Assembly (NCBI GenBank): GCA_035700805.1
Contig: DASSOG010000009.1
Coordinates: forward strand, 62,001-126,000
Direction of reading: 5' to 3'
Source of the DNA: JAGWRI01 sp035700805
Lineage (GTDB): Bacteria; Gemmatimonadota; Gemmatimonadetes; Gemmatimonadales; Gemmatimonadaceae
Length of the DNA stretch: 64,000 nucleotides
The position numbers and the translations under genes were made by a program. The notes beneath the pieces were generated by a model that worked only from the letters and a program-made list of their open reading frames with translations, ran no database searches and was not told the DNA's origin. Shown here piece after piece: positions 52,727 to 61,070 of this stretch; position 1 is the stretch's first letter; each line of letters begins with the position of its first letter.

Positions 52727-53608
52727 ATGATTCGAAGCATGACGGGGTTCGGGACCGCCGAAGGCGCGGTTGGGGAGGCGCGCGTAACCATTGAGTTGCG
52801 TTCGGTGAACCACCGCTTTTTCAATCCGTCCATCAAGCTCCCGAACGCATTGGGCAGGTGGGAGGCCGAGGTGCGCGAGGCACTTCGCAGAGGGATAGGA
52901 CGCGGGGCGGTGACGGTCACGGGGCGGCTGGACACGGCGGCGGCGACGGGCGCCACCATCGATGAGGCGCGGTTTGGCGCCTATGTGGCACGGTTGCACG
53001 AACTGCGGCAGCAGTTCGGCGAGCCAACCGACACGCTGGACCTGACCGCGGTGTTGCGCCTGCCGGACGTCGTGATCACCGGGGCCGCGGATCCCACTGC
53101 GGGCGGATCACCCGACCAGCTCGTGGCGATCGTGGATGCGGCGGTGCGGGGACTGACGGAAATGCGGCTGGCGGAGGGGGCTCGGCTGGTGGCCTACCTC
53201 GACGAACGGCTGGAGAAGGTGTCGGGAGCGCTGGACCGGATTGGCGAGCGGGCGCCTCAGCGGCTGCTGGAGCAGCGGGATCGCCTGCGCGCCTCCGTCC
53301 AGGAGATCGCGGCAGGGGTGACGGTGGACGAGGGCCGGCTGGAACAGGAAATTGCATTCCTGGCCGATCGGCTGGATGTGGGGGAGGAGCTTTCGCGGTT
53401 CCGCTCGCACATCGCGGCGTTTCGCGAGACCATGCGCGCGGCGTCGGACGATGGGGTGGGCAAGCGGCTGGGGTTCCTGTTGCAGGAAATGCTGCGGGAA
53501 GCCAACACCACCGGGAGCAAGGCGAACGACGCCGCGATGGTGGAAGACGTGGTGCTGGTGAAGGAGGAGCTGGAACGCCTGCGTGAGCAAGTGGAAAACC
53601 TGGAATGA
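52727..53608 (+). CDS. yicC: YicC-family endoribonuclease
   Basis: 293 residues, starting MIRSMTGFGTAEG, the typical YicC N-terminus (SMTGFG). The N-terminal half continues with ELRSVNHRFFNPSIKLP, and the DUF1732 C-terminus reads EANTTGSKANDAAMVEDVVL. YicC proteins are RNases that promote small-RNA turnover in E. coli. yicC-gmk-rpoZ-coaBC is a widely conserved order. It overlaps gmk as ATGA. Confidence 0.95.
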   Translation: MIRSMTGFGTAEGAVGEARVTIELRSVNHRFFNPSIKLPNALGRWEAEVREALRRGIGRGAVTVTGRLDTAAATGATIDEARFGAYVARLHELRQQFGEPTDTLDLTAVLRLPDVVITGAADPTAGGSPDQLVAIVDAAVRGLTEMRLAEGARLVAYLDERLEKVSGALDRIGERAPQRLLEQRDRLRASVQEIAAGVTVDEGRLEQEIAFLADRLDVGEELSRFRSHIAAFRETMRAASDDGVGKRLGFLLQEMLREANTTGSKANDAAMVEDVVLVKEELERLREQVENLE

Positions 53609-54246
53609 GTACCTTTCCCGTGGTGCTGTCGGCGCCGTCGGGCGCGGGAAAGACCACCATTGTCCATGCGCTGCTGAAGCGGCGCCGGGACGTGGGATAT
53701 TCGGTGTCCTGCACCACGCGTTCGCCCAGGCCCCATGAGGAGGACGGCCGTGACTATTATTTCGTGTCGCGGGCGGAGTTCCTCGAACGGCAGAAGCACG
53801 GGGATTTTGCGGAGTCCGCGGAGGTGCACGGCAACCTGTACGGGACGCTGTGCTCTGAGGTGGATCGGGTGGTGAAAAGCGGCAAGCACGTCCTGATGGA
53901 CATCGATGTGCAGGGGGCAGCACAGTTCCGGAGTGCGTTCCCTGAGTCTGTTGGGGTGTTTGTGTTACCGCCGTCAGGTGAAGTGTTGCTGGCACGTCTT
54001 CGCAAGCGCCACACCGAGGATGAAGCGGAGTTGGGCGCGCGGCTGCGCGCCGCGCTCCATGAAGTGCGGGCCGTGGAGGAATACCAGTACGTGGTAGTGA
54101 ACGATGATCTCGAGGCCGCGGTGCAACTGGTCTCGTCGATCATCGATGCGGAAGTGGCCAGTCGCGTTCGGGCGGCGGACCTGCGAGAGCGGGTGGCGCG
54201 GCTCATCCAGCGGCTGGAGCAGGCCATCGAGACCCACAATCAGTGA
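53605..54246 (+). CDS. gmk: Guanylate kinase
   Basis: 213 residues. Walker A is APSGAGKTTIVH; GMP-binding residues follow in CTTRSPRPHEEDGRDYYFVS, and the lid region is in RKRHTEDEAELGARL. It phosphorylates GMP to GDP with ATP. The ATG overlaps the yicC stop and its own stop is adjacent to rpoZ. Length and motifs are normal for the family. Confidence 0.97.
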   Translation: MSTFPVVLSAPSGAGKTTIVHALLKRRRDVGYSVSCTTRSPRPHEEDGRDYYFVSRAEFLERQKHGDFAESAEVHGNLYGTLCSEVDRVVKSGKHVLMDIDVQGAAQFRSAFPESVGVFVLPPSGEVLLARLRKRHTEDEAELGARLRAALHEVRAVEEYQYVVVNDDLEAAVQLVSSIIDAEVASRVRAADLRERVARLIQRLEQAIETHNQ

Positions 54247-54257
54247 CGGATGGAATC

Positions 54258-54467
54258 ATGCGAGTATTCACCCCGAAGGAGATCGCCGCACACGCCGCCA
54301 ACAAGTACCTGGGCGTGCTCGTGGCCGCCAAGTACGCGCGTGTGCTCAATGACTTCCCGCGCGATCGCTCCAGGATGGGCGAGAAGAAGCTGACCACGCG
54401 CGCCATGGAGGAGTTGGCGGACGGCAACCTGGTGTACCGGGTCGTGCCGCGCACCCGCGGCGAGTAA
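54258..54467 (+). CDS. rpoZ: RNA polymerase omega subunit
   Basis: 69 residues from the ATG at 54258; a GTG at 54243 overlapping the gmk stop would add five residues. Omega-type sequence includes NKYLGVLVAAKYARVLNDFP and KKLTTRAMEELADGNLVYRV. The subunit assists assembly and ppGpp response of RNA polymerase. It is shorter than E. coli omega but normal for this type of operon. A GC hairpin follows the stop. Confidence 0.9.
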   Translation: MRVFTPKEIAAHAANKYLGVLVAAKYARVLNDFPRDRSRMGEKKLTTRAMEELADGNLVYRVVPRTRGE

Positions 54468-54477
54468 GCCGCGGTTC

Positions 54478-54498
54478 CGGTGGGCTTCGGGCCCACCG
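54478..54498 (+). terminator. Hairpin between rpoZ and coaBC
   Basis: An 8-bp stem, CGGTGGGC at 54478-54485 and GCCCACCG at 54491-54498, has a TTCGG loop. No T-tract follows and the coaBC start is 11 bp away, so it more likely attenuates or stabilises the transcript than ends it. Confidence 0.5.
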
Positions 54499-54508
54499 CA
54501 GCCTTGCC

Positions 54509-55729
54509 ATGAGCATCGTGCCCACCCGCCCGTATGCGTCGCGCCGGATCCTGCTCGGGATCACCGGCGGCATTGCGAGCTACAAGTCGGCCTGGCTGGC
54601 TCGCCTGCTCAGCAAGGCCGGCGCCGAGGTGGACGTGGTGATGACGCGCGCCGCCACTGAGTTCGTGGGGACCGTCACGTTCGAGGCACTGACCGGCCGC
54701 CCCGTGCACACGGGGCTGTTCGATGCGGGCCGGGCGCTGGAACACATCAAGCTCGCGCGCGCGGCGCACGCCATTGTCGTGGCGCCCGCCACGGCGGATT
54801 TTCTGGCGCGAGTCGCATCGGGTCAGGCCGATGACCTGCTCACCGCGTGCCTCCTCGCTGCCACCTGCCCGGTGCTGCTCGTGCCGGCCATGAACGACCG
54901 GATGTGGGCGCACCCCCAGACGCAGCGGAATGTCCAGCACCTCGTGGAGCTCGGAAACCGCGTGCTGCCACCGGACGACGGGGACCTGGCCGCGGGTGAG
55001 GGCAGTGGACCGGGGCGCATGCCGGAGCCGGAGACGATCTTTGCCCATGTTGGGCGCCTGCTGGAGCCGCCCCAGGGCCTGGCCGGGCGCAAGGTCGTGG
55101 TATCGGCGGGGCCCACCCGCGAGCCCATTGATCCGGTGCGATTCATCTCCAACCACAGCAGCGGCAAGATGGGCGTGGCGCTGGCTGCGGCCGCCTGGCG
55201 TCGCGGCGCGGACGTGCAACTGGTGGCCGGTCCCATGACGGCGCCCGCGCCGGTGGGACCGCAGGTCACCACGGTCCAGACCACCGTGCAGATGCGCGAC
55301 GCGGTACGCGAGGCGCTGGCGTCGGCGGATGTGCTGATCATGGCGGCGGCGCCTGCCGACTTCGCGCCCGCCTCGCCAGCCAGCACCAAGGTGAAAAAGG
55401 GGAGCGCTGCGCCCACCATCACGCTCGGCCTCACACCCGACATCCTGTTGACCACGCGCGATGCGCGCCGCCCCGGGGCAGTGGTGGTGGGGTTTGCGCT
55501 CGAGACCGACGACGTGATGAAGCACGCGCGCGCGAAGCTCAAGGCCAAGGAGCTGGACCTCCTCGTGGTCAACGACGCCACGGAAGCCGGCGCCGGGTTC
55601 GGGGTGGACACCAACCGCGTCACGCTGCTCGACCGTGCAGGCCACGAGGAGCGGCTGGAACTCATGCCGAAGACCGCGGTTGCCGATGCGATCCTGGATC
55701 GCGTGGAGGGGTTGCTCGGTGGACGCTAA
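54509..55729 (+). CDS. coaBC: Bifunctional phosphopantothenoylcysteine decarboxylase/synthetase
   Basis: 406 residues. The N-terminal flavoprotein half has ITGGIASYKSAWLARLL, the catalytic His region EHIKLARAAH, APATADFLARVA and PAMNDRMW. The substrate-clamp motif that in E. coli holds a catalytic Cys (LACG...GRM) reads LAAGEGSGPGRM here, with Ala162 at that place. The C-terminal synthetase half contains VVSAGPTREPIDPVRFISNH and the SSGKMG loop. It makes 4'-phosphopantetheine for CoA. The missing Cys is a real deviation, shared in principle with some other phyla. The stop overlaps the next gene. Confidence 0.94.
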   Translation: MSIVPTRPYASRRILLGITGGIASYKSAWLARLLSKAGAEVDVVMTRAATEFVGTVTFEALTGRPVHTGLFDAGRALEHIKLARAAHAIVVAPATADFLARVASGQADDLLTACLLAATCPVLLVPAMNDRMWAHPQTQRNVQHLVELGNRVLPPDDGDLAAGEGSGPGRMPEPETIFAHVGRLLEPPQGLAGRKVVVSAGPTREPIDPVRFISNHSSGKMGVALAAAAWRRGADVQLVAGPMTAPAPVGPQVTTVQTTVQMRDAVREALASADVLIMAAAPADFAPASPASTKVKKGSAAPTITLGLTPDILLTTRDARRPGAVVVGFALETDDVMKHARAKLKAKELDLLVVNDATEAGAGFGVDTNRVTLLDRAGHEERLELMPKTAVADAILDRVEGLLGGR

Positions 55730-56483
55730 GCAGCAACTGCGCCGGTACCTGGAGCAGCGCCGCGAGCTGGGTGAGTCCGAGTTCGTGCTCGACGGCGTCA
55801 CCGTGGACGAAGCGCTGCGGGCCCTGGGAGCCACCGGCGCGAGTGGCGGGCCGGCGGACTGGCGCTCGACGCTGGCCAAGGCGGAAGTCGCGCCATCGGA
55901 AGACGTCCGCGAGGCCGAGTACCAGTCGCTGGAGGAAGTCGCCGCGGCCATCCGTGCCTGCACCAGGTGCGGCCTCTACAAGACGGCCACGAACGCCGTC
56001 CCTGGCGACGGGAATCCGCACGCCGAGTTCGTCTGCGTGGGCGAGGCCCCGGGCGCCGAGGAGGACAGGACCGGGAAGCCGTTTGTGGGTCCGGCCGGCG
56101 AGTTGCTCACCAAAATCCTGGCGGCCATCGACCTCACGCGCGAGGACGTGTTCATCTGCAACGTGCTCAAGCACCGTCCCCCGGGAAATCGCAACCCGTC
56201 GCCGGACGAGGTGGCGGCGTGCAAGCCCTTCCTGATTCGCCAGATCGAACTGATCAAGCCCAAGGTGATCCTCGCCCTGGGGACCTTTGCCGCCCAGACC
56301 CTGCTGGAGACCAAGCTTCCCATCGGGAAGCTTCGAGGACAGGTTCACCGGTATCACGGCGTGCCGTTGATTGTCACGTATCACCCCGCCGCGCTGCTCC
56401 GTAACGCATCCTGGAAACGCCCCACCTGGGAAGATGTCAAGCTTGCCCGCCGAATACTCGACGACGCCCGCGCTCGCGGGTGA
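55719..56483 (+). CDS. Uracil-DNA glycosylase, family 4 (Fe-S type)
   Basis: 254 residues from a GTG at 55719 that overlaps the coaBC stop. After an acidic N-terminal extension of about 75 residues, a 4Fe-4S-type cysteine set begins with CTRCGLYK and includes Cys residues in FICNVLKHRPPGNRNPSPDE and AACKPF. Motif A is GEAPGAEEDRTGKPFVGPAG and motif B is TYHPAALLRN, both as in family 4 enzymes. It removes uracil from DNA in base excision repair. Its 3' end overlaps dnaB by 50 bp. Confidence 0.92.
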   Translation: MDAKQQLRRYLEQRRELGESEFVLDGVTVDEALRALGATGASGGPADWRSTLAKAEVAPSEDVREAEYQSLEEVAAAIRACTRCGLYKTATNAVPGDGNPHAEFVCVGEAPGAEEDRTGKPFVGPAGELLTKILAAIDLTREDVFICNVLKHRPPGNRNPSPDEVAACKPFLIRQIELIKPKVILALGTFAAQTLLETKLPIGKLRGQVHRYHGVPLIVTYHPAALLRNASWKRPTWEDVKLARRILDDARARG

Positions 56484-57840
56484 CGTGTTCCGGGACCGGC
56501 AACCGCCGTATTCCGAAGACGCCGAAATAGCCGTCCTGTCCGCCATGCTGATGGACCAGGATGCGATCCTGCGCGCCGTGGAGACGCTGGACGACTCCAT
56601 GTTCTACGCGGAGCGGAATCGCCGGATATTCCGGGCGATGACCGCCATCGCGCAGCAGGGGTCGGTGGTCGATCCGCTCACGCTCTCCGAGGAACTCACG
56701 CGCCGGGGAGACCTGGAGGGCGCCGGCGGCAAGGAATACCTGGCGTACCTGGTGGACGCCGTGCCCACGGCGGCCAACATCGAGTATCACGCGAAGATCG
56801 TGCGCGAAAAGGCCATCCTGCGGACGCTGATCCAGGTGTCCACGGGCATCGTGGCCGACGCGTTTGCGGGGCAGCACTCCGCCGCCGAGCTGCTGGACGT
56901 GGCCGAGTCGCGGATCTTCCAGGTCAGCCAGCAGCGTGCCAACGAGGGCTTCGCGCGGCTCAAGGAGCTGATGTGGCCCGCGATGGAGCGCATCGAGGAG
57001 CTGCAGCGCGGTGGCAAGCAGATCACCGGCGTGGCCAGCGGCTTCAACGACCTGGATGAACTGACGTCGGGGTTCCAGCCCGCCGACCTGGTGATCATCG
57101 CGGCGCGTCCGTCCATGGGCAAGACAGCGCTGGTGCTGAACATCGCGCAGCACGCGGCCATCGAGAACCAGGTGCCGGTGGCGCTGTTCTCGCTGGAAAT
57201 GAGCAAGGAAGCCCTGGTGCAGCGCCTGCTCACCAGCGAGGCCCGCGTGGACGCGCAGCGGCTGCGCAAGGCCACGCTGCGCGATGACGACCTGCCGCGC
57301 CTGGCGCGCGCCGCCGGCATCCTCAGCTCCGCCCCCGTGTGGATCGACGACACGCCGGGCATCACGCTGCTGGAAATGCGCTCCAAGGCCCGGCGCCTCA
57401 AGGCGGACGCCGGCGTGGGCCTGGTGATCGTGGATTACCTGCAGCTCATGCAGGGACCGAGCAACGCGGAGAGCCGGCAGCAGGAAGTGAGCCAGATCTC
57501 GCGCGGGCTCAAGGCGCTGGCCAAGGAGCTTTCCGTGCCCGTGGTGGCCCTGTCGCAGCTCTCGCGGGCGCCGGAACTCCGCACCGGCGAGAACAAGCGG
57601 CCACAATTGTCCGACCTGCGGGAATCGGGTGCCATCGAGCAGGACGCCGACCTTATCATGTTCCTGTACCGTCAGGAGTTCTACGACGGCCCGACGGACA
57701 AGGACGGCAACTCCCTCGAAGGCAAGGCGGAGGTCATCGTGGGCAAGCAACGCAACGGCCCCACGGGCATCGTGAACCTGTACTTCCACAAGCAGTATAC
57801 GCGCTTCGAGAACTACACGCAGCGCGCGACGGGTCCGTGA
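56434..57840 (+). CDS. dnaB: Replicative DNA helicase DnaB
   Basis: 468 residues from the ATG at 56434, inside the end of the uracil glycosylase gene; the family's N-terminus (QPPYSEDAEIAVLSAMLMD) starts about 25 residues later, so a later start cannot be excluded. Walker A is RPSMGKTALVLNIAQH, Walker B is VIVDYLQLM, and the C-terminal EIDADLIMFLYR-like block (AIEQDADLIMFLYR) is intact. No intein is present. It unwinds DNA at the fork as a hexamer. The radA start overlaps its stop. Confidence 0.95.
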   Translation: MSSLPAEYSTTPALAGDVFRDRQPPYSEDAEIAVLSAMLMDQDAILRAVETLDDSMFYAERNRRIFRAMTAIAQQGSVVDPLTLSEELTRRGDLEGAGGKEYLAYLVDAVPTAANIEYHAKIVREKAILRTLIQVSTGIVADAFAGQHSAAELLDVAESRIFQVSQQRANEGFARLKELMWPAMERIEELQRGGKQITGVASGFNDLDELTSGFQPADLVIIAARPSMGKTALVLNIAQHAAIENQVPVALFSLEMSKEALVQRLLTSEARVDAQRLRKATLRDDDLPRLARAAGILSSAPVWIDDTPGITLLEMRSKARRLKADAGVGLVIVDYLQLMQGPSNAESRQQEVSQISRGLKALAKELSVPVVALSQLSRAPELRTGENKRPQLSDLRESGAIEQDADLIMFLYRQEFYDGPTDKDGNSLEGKAEVIVGKQRNGPTGIVNLYFHKQYTRFENYTQRATGP

Positions 57841-59234
57841 GCCCACGCGCGCGGACCGTCTATCGGTGTTCGGAGTGCGGGGCGGAGCATCCCAAGTGGG
57901 CCGGCCGATGTGAAAGCTGCGGGGAATGGCACACCCTCGTGGAGGAACCCGTGGGGCCCAGGCTCGCGGTCTCGTCGGCCGGCAAGCGGCGCGCCCGCGG
58001 CGCGTCGGCATTTGGCGACGGGGGGCGGGTGGCGGCGGCCCCTCGGCTCCGCGAGGTCACCGGCAGCCCGGCGGACCGCTGGGCCACGGGGCTGGACGAA
58101 TTCGATTTTGCCCTGGGTGGCGGCCTGGTGCCTGGGTCCATGGTCCTGGTGGGCGGCGAACCCGGCATCGGGAAATCCACGCTGCTCCTGCAGGTGGCGG
58201 CCCGGCTCGAGGCGGCGGGGCGGAGCACGCTCTACGCGTCGGGCGAGGAGTCGGCCCTGCAGGTGAAGTTGCGCGCCGATCGGCTGGGCGGTGCGGCCGC
58301 CGACGTGGCCCTGCTGCCTGAGACCAATCTGGAAACCGTGATAGCCACCGCCGCCGAGCGGGCCCCGGCGCTGCTGGTGGTGGATTCCATCCAGACGCTG
58401 TTCACGGCGGACCTGGAGGGCGCGCCCGGCAACGTGGGCCAGGTCCGCGAATGCGCGGCGCGCCTCATGCGCTTTGCCAAGGAGACGGGCACGGCGGTGA
58501 TGGTGGTGGGGCATGTGACCAAGGGCGGTGGAATCGCGGGCCCCAAGACGCTGGAGCACATCGTGGATACGGTGCTCTACTTCGAGGGCGATGCCACCCT
58601 GAACCATCGCCTGTTGCGGGCGACCAAGAATCGCTTTGGGAGCGTGGACGAGGTGGGCGTGTTCCGGATGACGGAGCAGGGGCTGGAGCCGGTGGCCAAC
58701 CCGTCTGAACTCTTCCTGGGCGACCGCAATTCCTCGGTGTCGGGAAGCGCGCTTACGGCGCTGCTCGAAGGCTCGCGTCCCATGCTCATCGAGATCCAGG
58801 CGCTGGCCACGCGGGCGGGCTACGGGACCCCGCAGCGGGTGAGCACGGGGTTGGATGGGCGCCGGCTGGCCCTGCTGCTGGCCGTGCTGGACAAGCGCGC
58901 CGGGCTCACATTTGCGCAGCTCGATGTGTTCGTAAACGTGGTGGGTGGCATGCGACTGCAGGAACCAGCCGCTGACCTGGCCGTGGCTGCCGCGCTGGCG
59001 TCCAGCGTCCACGACCGCGCACTGGCGCCGGATGCGCTCTTCCTGGGCGAGGTAGGGCTGGGTGGCGAAGTGCGCCCCGTCTCGCAGGCGGAACGCCGCG
59101 TGGCCGAAGCCGCCAACCAGGGCATTGCGCGCGTGTACATGGCCGAGCGTGGCATGTCGCGCCGCAAGCCACCGCGCGTGGAGGTGGTGGGCGTGCGCAC
59201 GGTGGACGACCTTTTTCGCCGGCTGTTCGCATGA
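57837..59234 (+). CDS. radA: DNA repair protein RadA
   Basis: 465 residues from a GTG overlapping the dnaB stop. The N-terminal zinc finger has CSECGAEHPKWAGRCESCGE, Walker A is GGEPGIGKSTLLLQ, the RadA-specific KNRFG motif is in ATKNRFGSVDEVG, and a Lon-like C-terminal domain follows (GGMRLQEPAADLAVAAALAS). RadA is a DnaB-like helicase that assists recombination branch migration. Adjacency to dnaB is notable but seen in other bacteria. ATGA overlap with ispD. Confidence 0.96.
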   Translation: MSPRARTVYRCSECGAEHPKWAGRCESCGEWHTLVEEPVGPRLAVSSAGKRRARGASAFGDGGRVAAAPRLREVTGSPADRWATGLDEFDFALGGGLVPGSMVLVGGEPGIGKSTLLLQVAARLEAAGRSTLYASGEESALQVKLRADRLGGAAADVALLPETNLETVIATAAERAPALLVVDSIQTLFTADLEGAPGNVGQVRECAARLMRFAKETGTAVMVVGHVTKGGGIAGPKTLEHIVDTVLYFEGDATLNHRLLRATKNRFGSVDEVGVFRMTEQGLEPVANPSELFLGDRNSSVSGSALTALLEGSRPMLIEIQALATRAGYGTPQRVSTGLDGRRLALLLAVLDKRAGLTFAQLDVFVNVVGGMRLQEPAADLAVAAALASSVHDRALAPDALFLGEVGLGGEVRPVSQAERRVAEAANQGIARVYMAERGMSRRKPPRVEVVGVRTVDDLFRRLFA

Positions 59235-59923
59235 GCGAGCGCAATGTTGGCGTGGTGATCGTGGCGGCCGGGTCCAGCACTCGCGTGGGGGGAACCGAGC
59301 TCAAGCAGTTCCGCTGGGTGGCCGGCAAGGCCATGCTCCTCCATTCGCTGCAGGCCTTCATGGCCCATCCGCGCGTGGTGGCGGTGGTCTGCGTGATTCC
59401 GCGCCAGTACGCGGCGGATCCGCCGCCCTGGATCTTCCAGTGCGACGTGGACCGCCTGATGGTTTCCACCGGCGGGCGCACGCGTACGGAATCCGTATCG
59501 AATGGTCTCTACGACCTGGTGGACGAAGCCACGGCGGTGCTCATCCACGATGCGGCGCGGCCCTTCGTGGAGGATGCCACCATCGACCGGGTGCTGGCCG
59601 GCGTGGACGCCGGGCATGCCACCGTCCCGGCGCTCCCCGTGGTGGACACGCTCAAGGAAGCCGGCGACGACGGGCGGGTGGTACGCACGGTTGATCGCCA
59701 CGGCCTGTGGCGCGCGCAGACGCCGCAGGGCTTTCCGCGCGAGATGATCATGCAAGTTCACGAAACCGCGGCCAGGCAGCACCTCACCGCCACCGACGAT
59801 GCGGGGCTCTGTGAGGCCATGGACATTCCCGTGCACCTGGTGGCTGGCAGCGAACGGGCCATGAAGATCACGGACGAGGCGGACTTCGCCCGCGCCGAAG
59901 CGCTCTTTGCCCTGCGCACATGA
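59231..59923 (+). CDS. ispD: 2-C-methyl-D-erythritol 4-phosphate cytidylyltransferase
   Basis: 230 residues. The CTP-binding start VVIVAAGSSTRVGGTELKQF fits IspD, although the usual Pro before Lys-Gln is replaced by Leu. IHDAARPFVEDATIDRVL and TVDRHGLWRAQTPQGFPRE contain the family substrate-binding blocks, and TDDAGLCEAM closes the active site. It makes CDP-methylerythritol in the non-mevalonate isoprenoid pathway. No ispF is adjacent. ATGA coupling on both sides. Confidence 0.93.
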   Translation: MSERNVGVVIVAAGSSTRVGGTELKQFRWVAGKAMLLHSLQAFMAHPRVVAVVCVIPRQYAADPPPWIFQCDVDRLMVSTGGRTRTESVSNGLYDLVDEATAVLIHDAARPFVEDATIDRVLAGVDAGHATVPALPVVDTLKEAGDDGRVVRTVDRHGLWRAQTPQGFPREMIMQVHETAARQHLTATDDAGLCEAMDIPVHLVAGSERAMKITDEADFARAEALFALRT

Positions 59924-60591
59924 GGCGCGACGCGCTCAGCCATCCCTTCTGGTCGGCCGAGGAGATCGAGGCCGCGCTGGGTCCGGCCCTGGCGCAGATG
60001 GAACGGCGGCGCGTGCTCGCGTATCCCACCGAGACCGTGTACGGCTTTGGCGGCGCCATCGATCGCGAATCGGTGGCCGCCCTGGTGAAGCTCAAGCGCC
60101 GGCCGCCAGGCAAGCCGTTCCTGCTGCTCGTGGATGGCAGCGAGACGCTGACGCGCCTGGACCTGCACCTGCCGGCGTACGCGGCCACCCTGGCGGCGCG
60201 TCACTGGCCCGGTCCGCTGACGCTGGTGCTCGCCGGGGGTGAGGGGCGCGTGCCGCCGCAGCTTCGCGGACCCGAGGGCGGGGTGGCCGTGCGCTGGACC
60301 AGCCATGCGGCCGTGCGCCGGCTGATCCAGGCCCATGGGGATGCCATTACTTCCACCAGTGCCAACCGACCGGGGGTTCCGCCGGCCATGACGGCTGGGG
60401 AGATTCTTGCGCAGTGGACGGAGGCGGTGGCCCGCGGCGAGTTGCGCGTACTCGACGGCGGCCGCCTCGCGCCCTCCGCTCCCTCAACGGTTGTCGACTG
60501 CATGGGCCGCCATCCCCGCGTGATTCGTCCTGGTGCCATCCCTGCGCGCGTGCTCCGCGAGAGCGTGCCCGCGCTCATCGGGGACGCGTGA
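59920..60591 (+). CDS. L-threonylcarbamoyladenylate synthase (TsaC/YwlC family)
   Basis: 223 residues. The YrdC-fold core starts RRRVLAYPTETVYGFGGAID and continues LVKLKRRPPGKPFLLLV, with the KxR-type nucleotide-binding residues, and TSTSANRPGVPP near the C-terminus. It makes the threonylcarbamoyl-AMP for t6A37 tRNA modification. The next gene is a low-molecular-weight phosphatase, the same neighbour pair as ywlC-ywlE in Bacillus subtilis. No SUA5 C-terminal domain is present. Confidence 0.92.
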   Translation: MRRDALSHPFWSAEEIEAALGPALAQMERRRVLAYPTETVYGFGGAIDRESVAALVKLKRRPPGKPFLLLVDGSETLTRLDLHLPAYAATLAARHWPGPLTLVLAGGEGRVPPQLRGPEGGVAVRWTSHAAVRRLIQAHGDAITSTSANRPGVPPAMTAGEILAQWTEAVARGELRVLDGGRLAPSAPSTVVDCMGRHPRVIRPGAIPARVLRESVPALIGDA

Positions 60592-60593
60592 GC

Positions 60594-61070
60594 ATGCGCG
60601 TGGTCTTTGTCTGCACCGGCAACACCTGCCGGAGTCCGATGGCCGAAGCCATCCTGCGCAAGATTGCCATCGAACGCGGCCTGGTTGAACTGGAAGCATC
60701 GAGTGCGGGCACGAGCGCCTGGGAAGGAGCCGCGGCGTCGGAGGGCGCGCTCCTGGTGGGGCTGGAGCGCGGGCTGGACCTGAATGCGCATCGCTCCACC
60801 CAACTGAGTCGCGAAGTCGTGGAGGGGGCCGACCTGCTGCTGGCCATGGGGCCGCACCACCTGGAACGGATCCAGGCCCTGGGGGGCGGATCCAAGGCTC
60901 ACCTGCTCACGTCATTTGCCACGCGCGGCAAGGACGAGCGCCCGGTGAACGATCCCATGGGGGGCGACCTCGAGGCGTACCGGACCGCGGTGGACGAACT
61001 GGAGCGCGACATCCAGCTCGTGGTGGATCGCCTGCTGGAAGACGGCGCGCTGCACGCCCCACCCGCGTGA
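60594..61070 (+). CDS. Low-molecular-weight protein phosphatase, predicted arginine phosphatase (YwlE-like)
   Basis: 158 residues from the ATG at 60594. The phosphate loop is CTGNTCRS (nucleophile Cys7, Arg13), and the general acid Asp is in VNDPMGG. Tyrosine phosphatases of this fold carry a bulky Ile or Leu where this protein has Thr11; Bacillus YwlE uses Thr11 at the same number to select phosphoarginine. The neighbour is a TsaC/YwlC homologue, as in Bacillus. A matching McsB-type arginine kinase is not in the window. Tyrosine-phosphatase function remains the alternative. Confidence 0.85.
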   Translation: MRVVFVCTGNTCRSPMAEAILRKIAIERGLVELEASSAGTSAWEGAAASEGALLVGLERGLDLNAHRSTQLSREVVEGADLLLAMGPHHLERIQALGGGSKAHLLTSFATRGKDERPVNDPMGGDLEAYRTAVDELERDIQLVVDRLLEDGALHAPPA

